Shown piece by piece: positions 1 through 6,541 of a DNA stretch of 11,983 nt. Position numbers and translations under genes: made by a program. The stretch comes from W11650 sp963545585 (GTDB lineage Bacteria; Bacillota; Clostridia; Lachnospirales; Vallitaleaceae). The stretch lies in contig CAUUKX010000067.1 in the NCBI GenBank assembly GCA_963545585.1, positions 1-11,983 of the forward strand. Reading direction: 5' to 3'. Numbering within the stretch: position 1 is the first letter of the stretch; every line of letters starts with the position of its first letter. The notes below the pieces were generated by a model. That model saw only the letters and a list, made by a program, of their open reading frames with translations, was not told the origin of the DNA and searched no databases.

Positions 1-8
1 GTTAAAAA

Positions 9-185
9 CTCAACTTTCCCATGTTCGACAGAACAGTCTTTTTTAGGCTCGTTGCTTCCAGAAAGGCTACGCCTTTCGGCGGCGGGCAGGAACGGAATGC
101 GATTTGCAAAGCAAATTGCGAGAGTGGGTCCATGCACCCGCTCTCTGAGCGGGACAGAGCCAAAAAAGACTATGGGAAAGTTAAG
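9..185 (+). mobile_element. MITE-like element A, 177 bp, non-coding
   Basis: The ends are inverted: CTCAACTTTCCCAT at 9-22 and ATGGGAAAGTTAAG at 172-185, 13 of 14 matching. A 7-bp direct repeat TTAAAAA lies on both sides (2-8 and 186-192), as expected of a target-site duplication. Inside the ends is a second long stem, 35-50 with 157-171 (15 pairs, one bulged A). That stem encloses hairpins: GAAAGGC/GCCTTTC (61-77), a near-palindrome around 99-119, and CCCGCT/AGCGGG (137-153). There is no credible reading frame, so it must be moved in trans if it is mobile; no transposase is visible in the window. Element A' (9540-9691) is a diverged copy in reverse orientation. The MITE label is inference from ends, flanks and copy number. 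Confidence 0.75.
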
Positions 186-192
186 TTAAAAA

Positions 193-460
193 CTCAACTT
201 TCCCATGTTCTGCAAAGTTAGAACAGTCTTTTTTAGGCAGACAGCCCGCCCGGGCAGAAAGCGAAGCTTTCGATCAAGGTAGGTCGCCCGCCCGGGCAGA
301 AAGCGAAGCGCTTTAATTAGGGGTCTGCTGATAGAAAAACAGCATCTTTTGGAGAAGGCAGAAACGGAATGTGATTTGCAAAGCAAATTGCGAGCGTGGA
401 TTCATGCAGGTCGCCCACCCGGGCAGAAGTGCGGAACACTTTGATTAGGGGGAAGTTGAG
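193..460 (+). mobile_element. MITE-like element B, 268 bp, longer relative of A
   Basis: It begins with the same end as A (CTCAACTTTCCCATG at 193) and ends in an imperfect inverted copy, GGGGAAGTTGAG, at 449-460. It shares the flanking TTAAAAA with A on its left (186-192) and has another TTAAAAA on its right (461-467). The left part matches A (a GTTCT/AGAAC hairpin, then AGTCTTTTTTAGGC). The middle holds three copies of a GCCCGCCCGGGCAGAA-type motif at 244-267, 286-309 and 413-436, each followed by a small hairpin. The segment 362-405 again matches A. It stops 24 bp before the mtaB start, so the end of B lies in the mtaB upstream region. No coding potential is evident. Confidence 0.7.
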
Positions 461-484
461 TTAAAAACAGAAGTAGGAGGAACT

Positions 485-1873
485 ATGACAGATCATATAG
501 AAAAGAATACAGCTATGCAGCCAAAGCTTGCGGCCGGATCATTAAAGAACGGTGCATCCGGCCGACAAAAGAGCTTTCATATCCTGACGCTGGGCTGCAA
601 GGTCAATCAATACGAAAGCGAAGCCATTCGGGAGATTTTTTTAGCGGACGGTTATCGGGAAAGTACGGCGCTGGAAACGGTGGATGTCTATATTGTCAAT
701 ACTTGTACGGTAACCAATATCGCCGCTAAAAAATCACGGCAAATGCTGGCCAGAGGCAAAAAGAAAAATCCCGACTGCGTGGTGATTGCCGTCGGCTGCT
801 ATGTGCAGAGAGAACATCAGATATTAAAGGAAAGTCTGGGGATTGATATTTTAATCGGCAACCATCGCAAAAAGGAGATTTTAACGCTGCTTGGCGACTT
901 TTACCACGGCCGGGAAATCGTTGATGCGGTGGTGGAGGGTTATCATAAGCCGGAATATGAAGACCTGCGGATCGCCGGCCGGCATGAGCGGGCGCGGGCC
1001 ACGATTAAGGTGCAGGACGGCTGCAATCAATTTTGTACCTATTGCATTATTCCCTTTGCCAGAGGGCGGGTCAGGAGCCGGCGGCCGGGCAGGATTTTAG
1101 AGGAAATCAGAGGACTGGCAGAGGTAGGGTATCAGGAGTTTGTCATTACCGGGATTCATTTGACCTCTTACGGTCTGGATTTTTCCGAGGAAATCGGTCT
1201 GATTGATTTACTGGAAGAAATTGATCGGATTGAGGGCGTCCGCCGGATTCGCTTAGGCTCTTTGGAGCCGCGGCTGATTACACCGGAATTTACTGGCCGC
1301 ATTGCGAAGTTAAAGCATCTTTGCCCGCATTTTCATCTGTCGCTGCAAAGCGGCTCAGACGCGGTTTTGGCTGGAATGAACCGGCGCTATCGCACGGCGG
1401 ATTTTGCGGCTGGTGTCCGGCTGCTCCGTCAGATTTACGAAGCCCCGGCGATTACAACGGATATTATTGTCGGCTTTCCGGGAGAAAGTGAGGCTGAGTT
1501 TGAGGAGGGACTGGAGTTTGTGAGGGAGATTGGCTTTGCCGATTTGCATGTTTTTAAATATTCTAAGCGGGCAGGTACGAAAGCAGCGAATATGCCGAAT
1601 CAGGTGGCAGAGGAAGTGAAAAACATAAGAAGCAGTCAGATGATTGCCTTGGGGGAGGCTTCCAAGCGAGCCTATTTGCAGGGCTTTATTGGCCAAACGG
1701 CGGAAATTTTGCCGGAGGAGGAGGTACAGCTGGATGGCCGGAATTATACGGTCGGCCATACCAGAGAGTATATCAAGGCCTATCTGCCGGCGGCTGACAA
1801 AGAACCGGTTGAAATTAGCGTCAAATTAGGGGAAGTTTATGCCGACGGGATGACGGCGGAGTGGCTGCTATAA
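485..1873 (+). CDS. mtaB: tRNA threonylcarbamoyladenosine methylthiotransferase MtaB
   Basis: This radical-SAM enzyme of the methylthiotransferase family converts t6A to ms2t6A at position 37 of ANN-decoding tRNAs, using SAM and two [4Fe-4S] clusters in the cytoplasm. The N-terminal UPF0004 domain has its three cluster cysteines at C38 (TLGCKVNQYES), C74 (NTCTVT) and C105 (VGCY). The radical-SAM CxxxCxxC motif is C180/C184/C187 (DGCNQFCTYC). A TRAM-like RNA-binding domain fills about residues 400-462. The TLGCKVNQ form of the first motif points to MtaB rather than MiaB or RimO. At 462 residues it is slightly long; the first 25-30 residues are a poorly conserved extension. The ATG is supported by an AGGAGG about 5 bases upstream. 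No clear promoter was found: the region just upstream is MITE B. The last codons run into the first unit of the tandem repeat array. Confidence 0.95.
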   Translation: MTDHIEKNTAMQPKLAAGSLKNGASGRQKSFHILTLGCKVNQYESEAIREIFLADGYRESTALETVDVYIVNTCTVTNIAAKKSRQMLARGKKKNPDCVVIAVGCYVQREHQILKESLGIDILIGNHRKKEILTLLGDFYHGREIVDAVVEGYHKPEYEDLRIAGRHERARATIKVQDGCNQFCTYCIIPFARGRVRSRRPGRILEEIRGLAEVGYQEFVITGIHLTSYGLDFSEEIGLIDLLEEIDRIEGVRRIRLGSLEPRLITPEFTGRIAKLKHLCPHFHLSLQSGSDAVLAGMNRRYRTADFAAGVRLLRQIYEAPAITTDIIVGFPGESEAEFEEGLEFVREIGFADLHVFKYSKRAGTKAANMPNQVAEEVKNIRSSQMIALGEASKRAYLQGFIGQTAEILPEEEVQLDGRNYTVGHTREYIKAYLPAADKEPVEISVKLGEVYADGMTAEWLL

Positions 1874-2005
1874 ATAAAGTGTGTTCAGGCAAGGCACTGA
1901 TAATTCCCTGTAAGGGAATTATCAGTATGTTCCGCAAATGGATAATTACATAGGATACTGGCTGTGAAAGCAAGCTTTCCCGAGCAGTATCAGGCATAAC
2001 TTTCC
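1867..2005. repeat. Structured repeat unit 1
   Basis: Hairpin 1 is perfect: a 13-bp stem, 1896-1908 with 1914-1926, and a TGTAA loop. The base of hairpin 2 (GGATAATTA at 1940 with TAACTTTCC at 1997-2005) pairs only 7 of 9, because its right arm matches the left arm of unit 3 better than its own. This suggests exchange between units. Confidence 0.8.
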
Positions 2006-2144
2006 GCTATAAATAAAATTTGTTCAGGCAAGGCGCTGATAATTCACTGTAAGGGAATTATCAGTATGTTCCGCAAATGGATAATTACATAGGATACTGC
2101 CTGTGAAAGCAAGCTTTCCCGAGCAGTGTCAGGCATAACTATCC
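2006..2144. repeat. Structured repeat unit 2
   Basis: The length equals unit 1 (139 bp) and the sequence is nearly identical. Hairpin 1 has one A/G mismatch and a G-T terminal pair. The base of hairpin 2 pairs 8 of 9 (right arm TAACTATCC), better than unit 1. Confidence 0.8.
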
Positions 2145-2295
2145 GCTATAGACAAAGTGTGTTCAGGCAAGCCATTCGCAATTCGCCGAAATGACTTTCG
2201 TCGAATTGCTCATGTGTGCGTTCCGCAAATGGAAAGTTACACTTGATACACCTTTGGAGAGCAAGCTCTCCCCGGTGTATCAAGCATAACTTTCC
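2145..2295. repeat. Structured repeat unit 3, divergent stems
   Basis: It keeps GTTCAGGCAAG (2161-2171) and GTTCCGCAAATGG but has unrelated stem sequences. Hairpin 1 is GCAATTCG (2178-2185) with CGAATTGC (2202-2209), plus an inner CGAAA/TTTCG stem. Hairpin 2 runs 2231-2295 with three perfect stems: 9 bp (GGAAAGTTA/TAACTTTCC), 11 bp (2242-2252 with 2274-2284) and 6 bp (GGAGAG/CTCTCC), with a CAAG loop. Confidence 0.8.
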
Positions 2296-2445
2296 GCTAT
2301 AAATAAAATTGTTCAGGCAAGGCACTGATAATTCACTGTAAGGGAATTATCAGTATGTTCCGCAAATGGATAATTATATAGGATACTGGCTGTGAAAGCA
2401 AGCTTTCCCGAGCAGTATCATATATAATTATCCGCTTGCCTGAAC
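2296..2445. repeat. Structured repeat unit 4, complete three-way junction
   Basis: The outer stem is 11 perfect base pairs, 2311-2321 with 2435-2445. Hairpin 1 is the ACTGATAATTC form, 12 of 13 paired. Hairpin 2 has a perfect 13-bp base, 2368-2380 with 2421-2433, then a 7-bp GATACTG/CAGTATC stem and GAAAG/CTTTC around a CAAG loop. It is the only unit with both outer-stem strands. Confidence 0.8.
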
Positions 2446-2448
2446 TAA

Positions 2449-2473
2449 TTGCAAAAATTACTTGATTTTGCAA
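2449..2473. promoter_or_regulatory. Inverted repeat over livJ -35, candidate operator
   Basis: TTGCAAAA (2449-2456) and TTTTGCAA (2466-2473) form a perfect 8-bp inverted repeat with a 9-base centre. It covers the TTGATT -35 box at 2462-2467, which suits a dimeric repressor of the liv operon. It lies upstream of the expected transcript start, so it would act as DNA. No regulator gene is present in the window, and the AT-rich context makes chance possible. Confidence 0.45.
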
Positions 2474-2490
2474 GATGAATGATGTATAAT
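2462..2490 (+). promoter_or_regulatory. Sigma-A-type promoter of the liv operon
   Basis: TTGATT at 2462-2467 and a perfect TATAAT at 2485-2490 are separated by exactly 17 bases. Transcription would start near 2497, leaving a leader of about 105 nt before livJ. I see no terminator hairpin or recognisable riboswitch in that leader. Confidence 0.75.
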
Positions 2491-2601
2491 TGCATTTACA
2501 TTTATAAACGATATAAAAAATCAACAGTTACAGGGGACGGAAGATCGTAAAAGTGCAAGAAAATGAAAACGAGTTGCAAAAGCGAGAAAGGGGAAGTTTT
2601 T

Positions 2602-3783
2602 ATGAAAAAAATGTTAGCATTATTGCTGGGCTTGGCTCTGGCAGTTACCGCTTGCGGTAATTCGACTCCGGAAACGAAGACAGAAAAGAAAACCGAAACC
2701 AAAACAGAGACCGCGGCCGGTCAAGACGGAGCAGAAGTCAAAATTGGACTGTTAGCACCGCTGAGCGGGGTGGTGGCGGAATATGGCATTGCTTCCAGTA
2801 ACGGAACCAAGTTGGCCTTTGAAATCCTAAATGGCAAAAATTATCTGGACGGCCAGACCATCCAGCCCGAGATTTATGATACGGAGGCTGACCAAACCAA
2901 GGCGATTAATTTGTTTAATAAGTTGGTCAGCAACAATAAGATTGTGGCCTTGGTTGGCCCGATTGTTACGGCCACTTCGCTGGCAGTGGCGCCGGTAGCG
3001 CAGGAAGAAAATATCCCGATGATTACCCCGACCGGTACGCACTTAGATATTACGCCGGATTATCCCAATGTTTTCCGGGCCTGCTATATTGACCCTTATC
3101 AGGGCATGCTGGCCGGACAGTTTGCAGTTGAAAATCTGGGCGTTAAGAAAGTGGCGATTGTTTATAATATCGGCAGTGATTACTCGGTTGGATTGGCGGA
3201 AGAGTTTAAAAAGGTAGTAGAAGCGGCTGGTCTGACGATTGTCAGCAACGAAGGTTATAATGAAGACGATAAAGATTTCAGCGCACTGGCGGCTAAAATT
3301 AAGGCCGGACAGCCGGAACTGGTGTTTGTGCCGGATTATTATAATAAGGTCGGTATCTTAGTCGGTCAGTTAAAAACGGCCGGAGTCGAGGCTGCATTCT
3401 TAGGCGGCGACGGCTGGGATGGCGTTTTGGCTAATTACGCTAAGGAAGCGGAAGGCTGCTATTATCTGACCCACTTCTCAACGGCTGATACCAGTGAAGC
3501 GGCAGTTGAGTTTGTAAACGCATATCGGGAAAAGTATAGTGCGGAGCCGAGTTCGTTTGCTGCTCTGGGTTATGATGCCGGTCAGGTCATTGTCGAAGCG
3601 ATTAAAAAAGCCGGCTCGACGGATGCAGCAGCCATTGTCAAGGCTTTAAATGAGATGGAGTTTGAAGGTATTACCGGTGTGCTGAAGTTTGATGAAAACG
3701 GGAATCCCCAAAATAAGGATGTTACCGTAATCAAAGTAGTGGACGGGAAAGCGGTTGTAGAAGCAAAAGTGAAGGGAAAGTAA
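2602..3783 (+). CDS. livJ: ABC importer substrate-binding lipoprotein, branched-chain amino acid type
   Basis: This is the extracellular receptor of the LIV-type (HAAT family) ABC importer encoded by the following four genes. The chosen ATG follows AAAGGGGAAG at good spacing and gives a classic lipoprotein signal peptide: two lysines, a leucine-rich core and a V-T-A-C lipobox, with lipidated Cys18. An in-frame ATG at 2563 would bury the signal and lacks a good ribosome binding site. A Thr/Lys/Glu-rich tether (about 21-43) leads into a Peripla_BP_6 type I binding fold (about 45-385), opening with KIGLLAPLSG and containing a GPIVTATS motif. The mature domain length is normal for the family. The true ligand may be leucine/isoleucine/valine or another neutral amino acid; sequence alone does not settle this. 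Confidence 0.92.
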   Translation: MKKMLALLLGLALAVTACGNSTPETKTEKKTETKTETAAGQDGAEVKIGLLAPLSGVVAEYGIASSNGTKLAFEILNGKNYLDGQTIQPEIYDTEADQTKAINLFNKLVSNNKIVALVGPIVTATSLAVAPVAQEENIPMITPTGTHLDITPDYPNVFRACYIDPYQGMLAGQFAVENLGVKKVAIVYNIGSDYSVGLAEEFKKVVEAAGLTIVSNEGYNEDDKDFSALAAKIKAGQPELVFVPDYYNKVGILVGQLKTAGVEAAFLGGDGWDGVLANYAKEAEGCYYLTHFSTADTSEAAVEFVNAYREKYSAEPSSFAALGYDAGQVIVEAIKKAGSTDAAAIVKALNEMEFEGITGVLKFDENGNPQNKDVTVIKVVDGKAVVEAKVKGK

Positions 3784-3805
3784 GGGTTACATCAGGTCTA
3801 ACGAC

Positions 3806-3874
3806 AGGCCGCAGCATTAAAGTTTGGCACAAGAGGATGATTGTGTGAAAAACCTTCCATGCGGCGGCCTTTTT
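3806..3874 (+). terminator. livJ-livH intercistronic hairpin with T-run
   Basis: AGGCCGCAGCAT (3806-3817) pairs with ATGCGGCGGCCT (3859-3870), 11 of 12 positions, followed at once by TTTTT (3870-3874). The loop of about 40 bases contains a smaller CACAA/TTGTG hairpin. It resembles an intrinsic terminator placed inside an operon. It could act as a partial terminator, or as a 3' stem stabilising livJ mRNA; either would give more receptor than permease. Confidence 0.6.
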
Positions 3875-3896
3875 GCAACAAAACAAGGAGGATATC

Positions 3897-4778
3897 ATGG
3901 CGGAATTGTTCCAGCAAATTATAAACAGTCTTCATGTGGGCAGTATTTATGCCTTGATTGCCTTGGGCTATACGATGGTATATGGCATTGTTCAGCTGAT
4001 TAATTTTGCGCATGGGGATATTTTGATGGTGGGCGCTTATTTTACTTTTTTTGGCCTGACAGCCTACCGCCTGCCCTTTGGCGTGGCGCTTTTAGGAGCG
4101 GTGATTGTCTGCGCACTGTTAGGCATGCTGATTGACAGGATTGCTTACAAGCCCTTGCGCAGCGCGCCTCGAATTTCGGCGCTGATTACGGCGCTGGGTG
4201 TCAGCATGCTCTTGGAAAACGGCTTTCGTTATTTGTTCGGAGCTGACTCCAAGCGGATGCCGGAGATTATTAAAGCGGAAAATGCGGTTCGTCTGGGTGG
4301 AGTGCGGATTTCCTACATGACCTTCATTACGATTGGAGTGGCGGTGGCCTTTATGCTGCTGCTTCGGCTGATTGTTCATTATACCAAAACCGGCAAAGCC
4401 ATGCGATCGGTATCGGAGGATACGAAAGCCTCGCAGCTGATGGGCATCAATGTTGACCGGACGATTGCGGTTACCTTTGCAATCGGTTCGGCGCTGGGCG
4501 CGGTCGGCGGTATTTTATACAGTATGAATTATTACGAAGTTCAGCCCTATATGGGTATGATGCCGGGATTAAAAGCTTTCGTGGCGGCAGTCTTAGGCGG
4601 GATCGGCAGTATTCCGGGAGCAATGCTGGGCGGTTTTGTCATCGGCGGCGTGGAAACGATTACCAGGGGCTATATTTCAACCACCTGGGCGGATGCTTTT
4701 GTATTTGGAATTTTGATTTTGGTGCTGATTTTTAAACCGGCTGGTATTTTAGGCAAGAATGTCAAGGAAAAAGTATAG
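3897..4778 (+). CDS. livH: Branched-chain amino acid ABC transporter permease LivH
   Basis: This is one of the two membrane subunits forming the LIV importer channel. The ATG at 3897 follows AAGGAGG (3884-3890), which decides it over an upstream in-frame TTG at 3873. The 293-residue protein is strongly hydrophobic, with about eight membrane segments. Family hallmarks visible are the N-terminal YALIALGYTMVYG...INFAHGD block, the AVLGGIGSIPGAMLGG segment near the C-terminus (the coupling region contacting the ATPases), and the FKPAGILG tail. The length matches LivH proteins. It ends 13 bp before livM, consistent with translational coupling. Confidence 0.95.
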   Translation: MAELFQQIINSLHVGSIYALIALGYTMVYGIVQLINFAHGDILMVGAYFTFFGLTAYRLPFGVALLGAVIVCALLGMLIDRIAYKPLRSAPRISALITALGVSMLLENGFRYLFGADSKRMPEIIKAENAVRLGGVRISYMTFITIGVAVAFMLLLRLIVHYTKTGKAMRSVSEDTKASQLMGINVDRTIAVTFAIGSALGAVGGILYSMNYYEVQPYMGMMPGLKAFVAAVLGGIGSIPGAMLGGFVIGGVETITRGYISTTWADAFVFGILILVLIFKPAGILGKNVKEKV

Positions 4779-4791
4779 AAAGGGGAGCAAA

Positions 4792-5763
4792 ATGGAAATA
4801 AAAAAGTTCCGAAAAAACTATATTATTAATTTTATTGCCGTTCTGCTTCTTTTCGGGGCGGTTTTGCTCTGCCGGCAGGCGGGGTTTTTAAACAGCTATT
4901 ATCAGGGAATTCTGATTGTAGCCGGAATCAATATTATGGCGGCTTCTTCGCTCAATCTGGCGGCCGGGTACATGGGCCAGCTGGCTCTGGGGCATGCCGG
5001 ATTTATGGCCATCGGTGCATATACCGCCGCTTTGATTGGCCTGCATACCGGCCTGCCGGGCGGGCTGAAATTAGTTGTCGGGATTTTGTGCGGTGCCCTG
5101 GTGGCGGGGATTTTCGGGATTTTAATCGGGATTCCGGTACTGCGTCTGCGCGGTGATTATTTGGGGATCGTAACGCTTGGCTTTGGTGAAATCATTCGAA
5201 TTGCCCTGTATAATCTGCCCTTTACCGGCGGAGCGGCGGGCTTAAAAAAGATTCCGAAACTGATTAATTTGCCGATTTTACTGGTGATTTTGATATCGGT
5301 TATGACCTTTTTGTTTTTATTTGTGCGTTCACGTCATGGCCGGGCACTGCTATCGATTAAAGAAGATGAAATTGCCGCCGAATCGGTGGGTGTACCGACC
5401 ATTTATTATAAGGTTTACGGCTTTGCCGTATCGGCCTTTTTAGCCGGGGTGGCCGGCGGGGCACTGGCTTTTTTCCAGCGGGCACTGGACCCGAATAAGT
5501 TTAAGTTCATGTTGTCGGTTGAGTTTTTTATTATCGTGGTTTTGGGCGGTATGGGCAGCTTTACCGGAACGATTTTAGCGGGGCTGTTTTTGGCACTGGT
5601 CAATGAGTTTTTATATCAGGTTGATGAGCTCCGGCTGGTAATTTACGCAGTGCTTTTGATTTTGGTGATGATTTTTAAGCCGAGCGGACTTTTGGGCAGT
5701 CGGGAGTTTTCCCTGACCGGCACGCTGGGCTGGCTGAAAAACAAGCTGACCGGAAAGAAATAG
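4792..5763 (+). CDS. livM: Branched-chain amino acid ABC transporter permease LivM
   Basis: This is the second membrane subunit of the LIV importer, pairing with LivH. The ATG at 4792 is preceded by AAAGGGGAG; the in-frame ATG at 4759 would overlap the livH end and lacks a comparable site. The 323-residue protein begins with a short basic segment and then hydrophobic spans. LivM hallmarks are LGHAGFMAIGAYTAAL, YLGIVTLGFGEIIRI, TGGAAGL, VVLGGMGSFTGTILAG (coupling helix region) and FKPSGLLG near the end. The gap to livG is 9 bp. Confidence 0.95.
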   Translation: MEIKKFRKNYIINFIAVLLLFGAVLLCRQAGFLNSYYQGILIVAGINIMAASSLNLAAGYMGQLALGHAGFMAIGAYTAALIGLHTGLPGGLKLVVGILCGALVAGIFGILIGIPVLRLRGDYLGIVTLGFGEIIRIALYNLPFTGGAAGLKKIPKLINLPILLVILISVMTFLFLFVRSRHGRALLSIKEDEIAAESVGVPTIYYKVYGFAVSAFLAGVAGGALAFFQRALDPNKFKFMLSVEFFIIVVLGGMGSFTGTILAGLFLALVNEFLYQVDELRLVIYAVLLILVMIFKPSGLLGSREFSLTGTLGWLKNKLTGKK

Positions 5764-5772
5764 GAGGGCGAA

Positions 5773-6531
5773 ATGGAATTACTGACAACGAGGGACGTGG
5801 GAATTGCTTTCGGCGGCCTGCAGGCGGTGGGGCATTTTGATATTTCTTTGCAGGAAAATGAACTGGTTGGGTTGATTGGGCCGAACGGAGCCGGTAAAAC
5901 TACGATTTTTAATCTGCTGACCGGGGTTTATCAGCCGACCGAGGGTGAGATTTATTTTAACGGTCAAAAAACAAATAACAAAAAACCGGCCGATATTGTG
6001 GCCATGGGCATGGCCAGAACCTTTCAAAATATTCGCTTGTTTAAAAACCTGAGCGTGATTGACAATATCAAGATTGCTTTTCAGAAAAAACTGAATTATT
6101 CGGCCTTAGCGGCGGTGCTGCGGCTGCCGGTGTATTGGCGGCAGGAAAAGCAAATGGAAGCAGAAGCGATTAAACTTTTGGCACTGTTTCATATGCAAGA
6201 GGATGCGGATAAACTGGCCAAAAACTTACCTTACGGCAAACAGCGCAAGCTGGAAATTTGCAGGGCTTTGGCGACTGAGCCAAAGCTGCTTTTGCTGGAT
6301 GAACCAGCGGCCGGCATGAATCCGCAGGAGACCAAAGAACTGATGGAAACGATTCGTTTGGTGCGGGAAAACTTTCATTTGACGATTCTTTTAATCGAAC
6401 ATGATATGAATCTGGTCATGGGGATTTGTGAACGGTTGATTGTCATTGAATATGGTCAGATTATTGCTAAGGGAACGCCAGAAGAGATTAAGGTCAATAA
6501 ACAGGTAATTAAGGCGTATTTGGGCAGTTAG
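5773..6531 (+). CDS. livG: Branched-chain amino acid ABC transporter ATPase LivG
   Basis: This is one of the two cytoplasmic ATPases driving the LIV importer. Its 252 residues carry Walker A GPNGAGKT (36-43), Q-loop Gln85 (ARTFQN), signature LPYGKQR (152-158), Walker B LLLLDEP (172-178) and switch His210 (IEHDM). The signature departs from canonical LSGGQ; a YG-QR form is normal for LivG. The insertion between Q-loop and signature (about 100-140) and the C-terminal extension with GTPEEI are typical of the BCA-type ATPase. The ribosome binding site is AGGAGG, and livF follows 10 bp later. Confidence 0.95.
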   Translation: MELLTTRDVGIAFGGLQAVGHFDISLQENELVGLIGPNGAGKTTIFNLLTGVYQPTEGEIYFNGQKTNNKKPADIVAMGMARTFQNIRLFKNLSVIDNIKIAFQKKLNYSALAAVLRLPVYWRQEKQMEAEAIKLLALFHMQEDADKLAKNLPYGKQRKLEICRALATEPKLLLLDEPAAGMNPQETKELMETIRLVRENFHLTILLIEHDMNLVMGICERLIVIEYGQIIAKGTPEEIKVNKQVIKAYLGS

Positions 6532-6541
6532 GAGGCGGAAA

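Larger units (their letters stand above)
1867..2445. repeat. Tandem array of four structured 139-151 bp repeats
   Basis: Four head-to-tail units start at 1867, 2006, 2145 and 2296. Each contains, in order: GCTATA, a spacer, GTTCAGGCAAG, a first hairpin, the invariant strand GTTCCGCAAATGG, and a second, longer hairpin ending in TCCGC. Units 1, 2 and 4 are nearly identical; unit 3 keeps the plan with different stem sequences. The complement of GTTCAGGCAAG occurs once only, CTTGCCTGAAC at 2435-2445, so unit 4 alone can close into a three-way junction. The first unit overlaps the mtaB stop codon. The array ends 16 bp before the livJ -35 box. No T-run follows any hairpin, so these are not ordinary terminators. 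Nothing here is coding. It could be a structured RNA in the mtaB 3' UTR, a palindromic mobile element amplified in tandem, or a DNA-level boundary. I do not recognise the family. Confidence 0.85.

Noticed and set aside
1355..1759. Minus-strand open frame of 134 codons within mtaB
   Set aside because: It lies opposite well-conserved mtaB coding sequence, has no recognisable domain, and all supported genes are on the other strand.
1896..1926. Terminator for mtaB
   Set aside because: The hairpin is perfect but is followed by ATGTTCCGC rather than a T-run, and the same hairpin recurs in the other units as part of a larger fold.
1867..2445. CRISPR array
   Set aside because: The units are long (139-151 bp) and nearly identical throughout, with no short repeat alternating with unique spacers and no cas genes nearby.
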